This document shows, piece after piece, positions 57,394 through 64,000 of a DNA stretch of 64,000 bases; the stretch's first letter is position 1, and every line of letters starts with the position of its first letter. Location of the stretch: positions 248,001 through 312,000 of the forward strand of contig NZ_JACJRU010000002.1 of NCBI RefSeq assembly GCF_014697425.1, given 5' to 3'. The notes under the pieces are model-generated. The model was not told the DNA's origin. It saw only the letters and a program-made list of their open reading frames with translations, and ran no database searches. The position numbers were made by a program, and so were the translations under genes. This DNA is from Nostoc sp. FACHB-110. GTDB taxonomy: Bacteria; Cyanobacteriota; Cyanobacteriia; Cyanobacteriales; Nostocaceae.

Positions 57394-59514
57394 TTATTTA
57401 GAAATTAAAACCACAATGCTACGCTCACTAACAGGATAAACATGACCAGAAACTAAAGTTTCTGCGCCAGCTTCCACAATATCTATACCCGAAGGAAGAG
57501 CAGTATCTACGACTCTAAACCATTGTCTATCTTTGATAGGCGGGATTTCAAAATCGAGATCCTCCCAGTACATATTGAGCATGACGTGAATATCTGCTTC
57601 TCCTTGAAAACCACCAAGGGTAAAAGCTAAAACTCTGGCATGAGAGTCGTGCCAACCTGGTTTAAACAATTTGCAACCATGCCAAGCGATGTCTGCTAAA
57701 CCTCGTTCATTCACTTCACCTGTGAAAAAATAACTCCGGCGTAAAGCAGAATGGCAATAGCATTTGCGGAAATTAATCATCAATTTGAAGAATCGGAAAA
57801 TATCAGCATTCTTCTCTAAAAGATGCCAATCAAACCAACTAATTTCGTTATCTTGACAGTAAGCGTTGTTATTACCTTGTTGAGTGCGTCTGACTTCATC
57901 TCCTGCTACAAGCATGGGTACACCTTGAGAGAGCATGAGAATGGCAGCGAAATTTTTGATTTGTCGGCGACGTAAGGCATCAATTTCGAGATTATCAGTT
58001 TCGCCTTCAAACCCACAATTCCAACTTAAATTGTCGTTGATGCCATCTCGATTATGTTCGCCATTTGCTTCATTGTGCTTGTGGTTGTAAGAAACTAAAT
58101 CGTTGAGGGTAAAACCATCATGGCAACAAATAAAGTTAATACTGTTAATTGGTAAATGTCTACTAGATTGATAAAGGTCAGCACTACCAGCAATCCGCCA
58201 AGCAACTGCTCCCACTATTCCTGGGTCTCCTTTGACAAAGCGTCGGATGTCATCTCGAAACCGTCCGTTCCATTCTGCCCAGCGATAGCCGGGAAATTCA
58301 CCAATTTGATAAAGTCCACCTGCGTCCCAAGCTTCAGCGATAATTTTGGTATCAGCTAAAGTTTCCGAGGTTTCAATGTGCCAAATTACGGGCGGATGAA
58401 CCATTGGTACTCCGTCTTGGTTGCGAGATAAGATGGAAGCTTCATCAAAGCGAAAGCCATCGACGTGCATCTCTTTGACCCAGAATTCTAGGCAATCTAC
58501 AATTAATTTTTCTACTATTGGATGGTTGCAGTTAACGGTGTTACCACAACCTGAGTAGTCCATGTAGTATTGCTTATCCCAGGGTACTAGATGATAAAAA
58601 ATACTGTTAAATAAACCTTTGAAGCTGATGGTGGGCCCTTCATGATTGCCTTCATCGGTGTGGTTGAAAACTACATCCAAAATGACTTCAATTCCGGCTT
58701 TGTGTAGTGCTTTGACTAAATCTCGAAATTCTCTAATATGATTGCCGACATCAGGAAAAGCACAATATGAAGCTTCTGGTGCAAAGTAACTGTGTGGGTT
58801 GTAACCCCAGTAGTCTTTGAGTTGTTTACCGTTGACTTCTCGAAGAATATTTCTTTCGTCAAAGTCAAATATTGGTAGCAGTTCAACAGCTGTAATGCCT
58901 AACTCTTTGAGATAGGGGATTTTTTCAATAATTGCCGAAAAAGTGCCGGGATGTTTGCAACCGGAAGAAGATGATCTAGTAAATCCGCCAACGTGTAACT
59001 CGTAAATGATGGTATCACTCATGGGATGATTGAGGGGGCGATCGCCTTCCCAATCATAATTAGATATATCAATAACTACACTCCGCATAGATGTAGTTAA
59101 ATTGTCTTTGTGACCCAAAGCATCATTGCGCTGCCAAAGAGTGTTGGTGTTTCCTCTAGCGTAAGGATCGAGTAGCACTTTGTTTTTATTAAAGCGGTGT
59201 CCTCCCCGATGTAAGTCAGAATTACCATTCACTCGATAAGCGTAGTGAGCGCCTGGTTTTAGCCCTTTCACATAAACGTGCCAAAAGTGAAAGGTTTTAT
59301 GGAACTTTGGGTTTAATTGAATAATTTTTGTGGGATGGGGGGAATCATCTCGATCAAATAACAAAAGTTCAACAGAGGTGGCGTGTTCGGAAAAGATAGA
59401 AAAATTTACTCCATCTTTATCTGGAACTGCACCAAAAGGATGAGAACATCCCGATTCTAATTGATAATCTTGTATGGCTAGTTCAACCTGATGCCTATCT
59501 GTAATTACAGTCAT
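57394..59514 (-). CDS. glgX: GlgX-type glycogen debranching enzyme (isoamylase, GH13)
   Basis: A 706-residue GH13 enzyme. An N-terminal CBM48 domain (about 20-130; HPFGAVPDKDGVNFSIFSEHA) is followed by the barrel with all the catalytic regions: DVVFNHTDEG (region I), DGFRFDEAS with the nucleophile Asp (II), IIAEAWDAGG with the acid/base Glu (III) and FICCHDGFTLNDLV (IV). GYNPHSYFAPEASY is a GlgX/TreX signature. It cleaves alpha-1,6 branches of glycogen or limit dextrins in the cytoplasm. It heads a two-gene operon with the AGE-STAS gene. Length and motifs are normal for the family. Confidence 0.93.
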   Translation of the reverse strand: MTVITDRHQVELAIQDYQLESGCSHPFGAVPDKDGVNFSIFSEHATSVELLLFDRDDSPHPTKIIQLNPKFHKTFHFWHVYVKGLKPGAHYAYRVNGNSDLHRGGHRFNKNKVLLDPYARGNTNTLWQRNDALGHKDNLTTSMRSVVIDISNYDWEGDRPLNHPMSDTIIYELHVGGFTRSSSSGCKHPGTFSAIIEKIPYLKELGITAVELLPIFDFDERNILREVNGKQLKDYWGYNPHSYFAPEASYCAFPDVGNHIREFRDLVKALHKAGIEVILDVVFNHTDEGNHEGPTISFKGLFNSIFYHLVPWDKQYYMDYSGCGNTVNCNHPIVEKLIVDCLEFWVKEMHVDGFRFDEASILSRNQDGVPMVHPPVIWHIETSETLADTKIIAEAWDAGGLYQIGEFPGYRWAEWNGRFRDDIRRFVKGDPGIVGAVAWRIAGSADLYQSSRHLPINSINFICCHDGFTLNDLVSYNHKHNEANGEHNRDGINDNLSWNCGFEGETDNLEIDALRRRQIKNFAAILMLSQGVPMLVAGDEVRRTQQGNNNAYCQDNEISWFDWHLLEKNADIFRFFKLMINFRKCYCHSALRRSYFFTGEVNERGLADIAWHGCKLFKPGWHDSHARVLAFTLGGFQGEADIHVMLNMYWEDLDFEIPPIKDRQWFRVVDTALPSGIDIVEAGAETLVSGHVYPVSERSIVVLISK

Positions 59515-60032
59515 TATTGCTCTTTATCCTTCTAGTAATTTGTGGTTTATGTAGCACACTTTTAGCCATCACAAATTCTTGATTGTTGTTCATTAGGATG
59601 CTTTGAAAAATTCAGGAATGGCTAAATTTGTTTGAAATTAACTGCAATTTTTGACTACAATCTTGCGACTTATCTGCAAGTCAGACTTATATATTTATCA
59701 GTATTTTTGATTAATTGCCGAGTCAAAAATTCGTGAATAAGCTGATAAAATTTGAGTTACTCATTCTGGTAATTAATTGACTGTCAAGTGAATTGTATAA
59801 ATAAATTGTAATATTTTTTTGAAAATGTTAGTAGGGTGAAATTTTTGGATAGAGTTTGTATTATTTTGATGATGATAGTGAATTAATAGCTGGGAAAATT
59901 AAAATATATTATAATAGTTTGTCATGCCCTAAAAGAGTAAAAAAGAGAGCTTTTGATTTTTCTACAGATAAACTAAAACTCTCTTGCTGTGTTTTTGATT
60001 ACTACTATAAATTTAATTGCCAAATGTGGAAA
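59515..60032. other. AT-rich intergenic region upstream of glgX
   Basis: A 518-bp gap without a convincing gene. It holds an exact 11-bp inverted repeat, AATTTTTGACT (59646-59656) and AGTCAAAAATT (59721-59731), 64 bp apart, and the terminator of the GH63 gene near 59939-59985. The open frame at 59856-60041 on the plus strand runs over that terminator and looks spurious. Confidence 0.6.
59939..59985 (-). terminator. Rho-independent terminator of the GH63-like gene
   Basis: On the minus strand AAGAGAG-TTTT (from 59985) pairs with AAAA-G-CTCTCTT (to 59943) with one bulge and a ~20-nt loop, followed by a T-run at 59939-59944. It starts 48 bp after the stop codon. Confidence 0.7.
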
Positions 60033-62720
60033 TTATTCTGACAACACTTGTTCTGCACATTGTTGAATTAATTTGGCAATTAAACCTGTCCAGCCAGTTT
60101 GATGACTAGCGCCAATTCCAGCACCATTGTCTCCATGAAAATATTCATGAAATAGAATTAAGTCGCGCCAATTTGGGTCAGTTTGGAATTTGTCTACGCC
60201 ACCATAAAAAGGTCTTTTAGTAGCATCATCTGTGAGAAAAATGGCAATTAGTCTTTGAGATAATTCAATTGACACTTCTTTGAGTGTCATCATTTGACCA
60301 GAACCTGTGGGACATTCTACTTTAAAATCATCGCCAAAGTAGTGATAAAACTTTTGTAATGATTCTAGGAGTAAATAATTAATGGGAAACCAAATTGGCC
60401 CGCGCCAATTAGAATTACCACCAAACATCGCGGTAGTAGATTCAGCAGGTTCGTAATCAACTCGATATTCCTGACCATCTACTTTTAAAATGTAAGGATG
60501 GGAAGCATGAACTTTAGAAACAGAGCGAATACCATAGGGACTAAAAAATTCCGTTGTATCTAACATTTTTTCTAAGATACGGCGGAGTTTTTCTGGATGG
60601 GCGATCGCTAATAGCCGACGTTCCCCCACGCCTTGTTTCTGCATACAAGCAATATTGCGGGTTAAGTCTGGGCGATTTTTGAGAAACCATTGCGTTCTTT
60701 GCTTAAAGCCTGGGAGTCGCTCTAAAGCCTTTGATTCTAAAATGCTGACAGCACATAGGGGAATTAGCCCAACTAGCGATCGCACTTTCATCGGGAATTG
60801 ATGATTATCTGGTAAATGTAGTGCGTCGTAATAAAAGCCATCAATTTCATCCCACAAGGATATTTCTGTATCACCAACACCATTCATCGCATCAGCAATG
60901 TATAAAAAATGCTCAAAAAATTTGCTGGCGATGTCTTCATAGGTAGAGTTTTCCTGAGCTAATTCTAGGGCAATAGTCAGCATATTTAAACAATACATTG
61001 CCATCCAACTTGTACCATCTGCTTGTTGCAAATAGCCACCAGTTGGTAATTGTACGCTCCGGTCAAATACACCGATATTATCCATGCCTAAAAAGCCACC
61101 CTGAAAGATATTTTTGCCTTCAAAATCTTTCCGGTTAACCCACCAAGTAAAGTTTAATAATAACTTCTGAAAAACACTTTCTAAAAATTTCTGATCTCCA
61201 CGACCATAGATTTTTTTCTCAATCTGATAAACTTGCCACGTAGCCCAAGCATGAACAGGCGGATTGACATCACCAAAAGCCCATTCATAAGCAGGTAACT
61301 GACCATTAGGATGCATATACCATTCTCTGGTCAAACGGCTTAGTTGCAGCTTGGCAAAATCTGGGTCAATCATCGACAGTGGAATGACATGAAAAGCTAA
61401 ATCCCAAGCTGCAAACCAAGGATATTCCCATTTATCGGGCATGGAAATTACATCATCGCTAAATAAATGAAACCATTCATGATTTCTGCCATTGAGCCTT
61501 GATGCTGGTGGTGGCGGCCCAGCCGGATCACCTTTTAACCATTGTTCAGCAACATAGTAATAAAACTGTTTGCTCCACAACATCCCGGCAAAAGCTTGGC
61601 GTTGCACATTTCGTCTATCTTCTAATATGGGAAATGGACAAATTCGCTGATAAAATTCATCCGCTTCTTGCTGACGTTGTTGATAAATAGTATCAAATTC
61701 ATTTCCAAATGGGGCAACTAAATTTTGTACGTCACTTAAGCGCAATCTAATTGTTTGAGTTTCGCCTGCCCCAATTTGTAATTCGTAACGAGCGGCAAAT
61801 TTAGTACCAATTCGACTGGGATTAATAGCAGTTTTTTGCCCATTCACTACATAATTATCAATGCCATCTTTAACATAGGGTGACGCATTACTCACGCCAA
61901 ATAATTTTTGATTATTTGTTTCGTTTTCTGTAAATAGTAATTCTGGCGTTCCCTGACAATACAACCATCGAGTGTCTAAAGTAGGATGATAGGCTTCGAT
62001 GGTGCTGAGGTCAGAGTTAGATTGACTAATTTTTAACCAAGGTTTTTCTACTAACTCACCACTCCAAGACCAGGTGTTACGAAACCAAAGAGTTGGTAAT
62101 AAATGTAGAGTTTTTGTTTCTGGGCCGCGATTAATGATATTGATTTCAATTAATATGTCTTCGGGCGTGGCTTTGGCATATTCCACAAAGACATCAAAAT
62201 AGCGGTCTTGATCAAATATACCTGTGTTAATTAATTCAAACTCTGGACTGTAGCGATTTCTGCGGCGATTTTCTTCTACTAACTGAGTATAAGGAAAAGC
62301 CGCTTGGGGATATTTATAAAGATATTTCATGTAGGAATGAGTAGGGGTGTTATCGAGGTAGAAGTAATATTCTTTAACATCTTCCCCGTGATTACCTTCA
62401 TTCCCTGTCAAGCCAAAAAGTCGTTCTTTGAGAATTGTATCTTCACCATTCCAAAGAGCGATCGCAAAACATAACCTTTGATGATTATCAGAAATTCCCG
62501 CAATGCCATCTTCACCCCAACGATAGGCGCGGGAACGCGCATGATCGTGGGGAAAGAAATCCCAAGCGGTTCCGTCGGGACTGTAATCTTCGCGCACTGT
62601 TCCCCACTGTCTTTCGCTCAGATAAGAACCCCATCGTTTCCAGTATGCAGTGCGATCGCGGTCTGCGGCTAATCTTGCTTCTTCTTGAGTCATAGCGTTT
62701 CCGATTTTGGATGAATGCAA
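60033..62720 (-). CDS. GH63-type glucosidase (mannosyl-oligosaccharide glucosidase-like)
   Basis: An 895-residue cytoplasmic glycoside hydrolase with an N-terminal beta-sandwich (to about 350) and an (alpha/alpha)6 barrel. Family GH63 features include [35 protein letters not shown] with the acidic catalytic region, [19 protein letters not shown] and [13 protein letters not shown] near the C-terminus. Bacterial members hydrolyse alpha-glucosides such as glucosylglycerate or short alpha-gluco-oligosaccharides. No signal peptide is seen. The frame opens with ATG at 62720; a second ATG at 62693 ([13 protein letters not shown]), preceded by GGAAA, is an equally likely start. It stands alone but is close to two other sugar enzymes. 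Confidence 0.87.
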   Translation of the reverse strand: MHSSKIGNAMTQEEARLAADRDRTAYWKRWGSYLSERQWGTVREDYSPDGTAWDFFPHDHARSRAYRWGEDGIAGISDNHQRLCFAIALWNGEDTILKERLFGLTGNEGNHGEDVKEYYFYLDNTPTHSYMKYLYKYPQAAFPYTQLVEENRRRNRYSPEFELINTGIFDQDRYFDVFVEYAKATPEDILIEINIINRGPETKTLHLLPTLWFRNTWSWSGELVEKPWLKISQSNSDLSTIEAYHPTLDTRWLYCQGTPELLFTENETNNQKLFGVSNASPYVKDGIDNYVVNGQKTAINPSRIGTKFAARYELQIGAGETQTIRLRLSDVQNLVAPFGNEFDTIYQQRQQEADEFYQRICPFPILEDRRNVQRQAFAGMLWSKQFYYYVAEQWLKGDPAGPPPPASRLNGRNHEWFHLFSDDVISMPDKWEYPWFAAWDLAFHVIPLSMIDPDFAKLQLSRLTREWYMHPNGQLPAYEWAFGDVNPPVHAWATWQVYQIEKKIYGRGDQKFLESVFQKLLLNFTWWVNRKDFEGKNIFQGGFLGMDNIGVFDRSVQLPTGGYLQQADGTSWMAMYCLNMLTIALELAQENSTYEDIASKFFEHFLYIADAMNGVGDTEISLWDEIDGFYYDALHLPDNHQFPMKVRSLVGLIPLCAVSILESKALERLPGFKQRTQWFLKNRPDLTRNIACMQKQGVGERRLLAIAHPEKLRRILEKMLDTTEFFSPYGIRSVSKVHASHPYILKVDGQEYRVDYEPAESTTAMFGGNSNWRGPIWFPINYLLLESLQKFYHYFGDDFKVECPTGSGQMMTLKEVSIELSQRLIAIFLTDDATKRPFYGGVDKFQTDPNWRDLILFHEYFHGDNGAGIGASHQTGWTGLIAKLIQQCAEQVLSE

Positions 62721-62759
62721 AACTTAAAAATGTTCTGTTGCTATTCACTCGCCCAGCAC

Positions 62760-62890
62760 TAAGTAGGTCGGCGTAAATAATCAATGTTGGGATAAGGCAG
62801 GGGGCAGGGGGCAGGGAGCAGGGGGAGAAAGAGTTTGAGCATTATTTACTTTTCTTCACACAGTTTGGTTTTATTGCACCGACTTACTTA
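62760..62890. mobile_element. MITE-like element with G-rich short tandem repeat
   Basis: Ends are TAAGTAGGTCGG (62760-62771) and CCGACTTACTTA (62879-62890), inverted repeats with one mismatch. The interior has a G-rich tandem block at 62796-62828 made of GGCAGGG/GGGGCAG units ending CAGGGAGCAGGGGG. No coding capacity. Confidence 0.62.
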
Positions 62891-62990
62891 CTGCTACTTT
62901 ATATAGACTGGAAAAATTTCACCTTCTCGGCTAATTAATTCAACTCCAGATTTGCAAAAACGATAGAACAACAGAGCCAAAATAAATCAT

Positions 62991-63764
62991 CTATTGTTCA
63001 TGATAGTTCCGACTCAATCCCCCATCTACATAAAAAGTTGCGCCTGTAATATAATCAGCATCGGCTGAAGCTAAAAAGCCAACTATAGGTGCAATATCTT
63101 CTGGTTTGCCTAAGCGACCCAAGGGAATATTTTTTAACAACGCCCCTAATTTCTCTGGGTCATTTAACAGCTTACTATTTATTGGTGTCTCAATAGCTCC
63201 AGGAGCGACGTTATTAATTGTAATTCCTAAAGGCCCAAGCTCAACTGCCAGATTACGCATCATCATTTTGACACCGCCTTTGCTCGCACAATAGGCAGTA
63301 AAATGAGGAAACGCCATCTCCTCATGGGTAGAGCTAATATTAATGATTTTGCCAGTTCTTTTAGTTGCGATTAAATGTTGTGCGATCGCTTGTGTAGCAA
63401 AAAATGTGCCTTTTAAGTTGAGATCAATAACTGCATCATAATCAGCTTCAGTGATATTCCAAAAATCAGCATTACGCCCATCAATACCAGCATTATTGAC
63501 AAGAATGTCTAACTTACCAAAATATTCAATACTTTGGTCTATAAGTTGACGAATGTCACTAATGACACTCAAATCTGCTTTCACAGTTATGCCTCTACTA
63601 CCAACCGCTTCTACCTTTGATAGAGTTTCTTGCGCTCCTTCTGGATGAGAGCGGTAGTCAATCACCACATCTGCACCTTGTTCAGCTAAATATATAGCAA
63701 TAGCTTGACCAATTCCCCCGCTACTACCAGTGACTAAAGCTACTTTACCTTCTAGTTTCTTCAT
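62991..63764 (-). CDS. Short-chain dehydrogenase/reductase, glucose 1-dehydrogenase-like
   Basis: A 257-residue classical SDR. Cofactor loop TGSSGGIG (12-19), NNAG (90-93), catalytic S145, Y158 and K162 (YCASK), and a C-terminal GATFYVDGGLSRN. Sequence flavour, including YRSHPEGAQETLSKVEAVG and INISSTHEEMAFPHFTAYCASKGG, is that of bacterial glucose 1-dehydrogenases (NAD(P)-dependent oxidation of glucose to gluconolactone). The Asp after the second beta-strand region (VIDYRS) suggests acceptance of NAD(H), but cofactor choice is not certain. It lies next to glycogen/oligoglucoside enzymes, which fits a role in glucose use. Other SDR substrates cannot be excluded. Confidence 0.9.
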   Translation of the reverse strand: MKKLEGKVALVTGSSGGIGQAIAIYLAEQGADVVIDYRSHPEGAQETLSKVEAVGSRGITVKADLSVISDIRQLIDQSIEYFGKLDILVNNAGIDGRNADFWNITEADYDAVIDLNLKGTFFATQAIAQHLIATKRTGKIINISSTHEEMAFPHFTAYCASKGGVKMMMRNLAVELGPLGITINNVAPGAIETPINSKLLNDPEKLGALLKNIPLGRLGKPEDIAPIVGFLASADADYITGATFYVDGGLSRNYHEQ

Positions 63765-63892
63765 GATTCTTTCCTTCTAGAGTGTTGGATATAAGTGAGA
63801 ACTAAGACAAAAATTTCTCAAACTCATATTTCTTTGTGACCAAACAAGACAAGGTTAAAAAGCAATACAGTTCAGTTAAGGCAACAACTTAT

Positions 63893-63999
63893 ACCAATTC
63901 GCAATTCGCAATTCACAATGACGGGACGCTCGTTCCGACGCTCAAAGATTCGCTAACGCTGCGCTATCGCTATCGCAGGCTCGCTAACGCAATTAAGAA
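63893..63999. repeat. Dispersed cyanobacterial repeat at right edge
   Basis: Contains CAATTCGCAATTCGCAATTC followed by GACGCTCGTTCCGACGCTC and several CGCTAACGC / CGCTATCGC units. This composition is typical of interspersed Nostocales repeats. The 236 bp upstream of the SDR gene hold no other recognisable feature. Confidence 0.5.
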
Positions 64000-64000
64000 A

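Noticed and set aside
59856..60041. 61-codon plus-strand frame
   Set aside because: It spans the terminator of the GH63-like gene and overlaps its 3' end; the product is compositionally odd.

Overview
The window looks like a chromosomal segment of a filamentous, Nostocales-type cyanobacterium. The grounds are the recurrent HIP1 octamer GCGATCGC, AT-rich coding DNA, heptameric short tandem repeats, several small inverted-repeat (MITE-like) elements, and cyanobacterial protein types such as AMIN-domain TonB receptors and a response regulator fused to a thioredoxin-reductase fold.

Region 1 (23-42696, all minus strand, read from high to low coordinates) is one very long NRPS/PKS block of thirteen genes. 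In order of transcription: FAAL-ACP-C-A(Ser)-PCP; a GT1-type glycosyltransferase; a TauD/SyrP-like dioxygenase; KS-AT-KR-ACP with an unexpected E domain; a lone C domain; I-A-PCP-E-C-TauD (I = condensation-like domain without its histidines); a SAM methyltransferase; I-A(Asp)-PCP; KS-AT; ACP-aminotransferase-C-A-PCP; KS-AT-cMT-KR-ACP; a lone C domain; and another TauD-like dioxygenase. The expected product is an N-acylated, serine-initiated lipopeptide-polyketide with aspartate-type residues that are probably beta-hydroxylated (bidentate iron ligands), a transaminated beta-carbon and possibly a sugar. No terminating thioesterase or reductase is inside the window, so the cluster may run past the left edge.

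Region 2 (42697-49642) is the iron-handling partner. A divergent control region carries several inverted repeats and two Fur-box-like sites. It is followed by a TonB-dependent siderophore receptor (+) and a minus-strand operon of a lipoprotein Fe-siderophore binding protein, a FhuF-like ferric-siderophore reductase and an MFS exporter. Together regions 1 and 2 form a make-export-import-release set, which argues that the NRPS/PKS product is a siderophore resembling the cyanobacterial cyanochelin class (beta-hydroxyaspartate lipopeptides).

Region 3 (49643-54664) holds a probable 31-residue membrane protein gene with its own promoter-like sequence, and an operon of a fused response regulator/thioredoxin-reductase-like protein lacking the redox CxxC, a cNMP-domain histidine kinase and an LtrA-type membrane protein. 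Region 4 (54665-64000) starts with two adjacent MITE-like elements. Sugar and glycogen metabolism genes follow: an AGE-type epimerase with a C-terminal STAS domain, a GlgX-type debranching enzyme, a GH63-type glucosidase and a glucose-dehydrogenase-like SDR, with further dispersed repeats between them. No tRNA, rRNA, CRISPR array or complete insertion sequence was seen.
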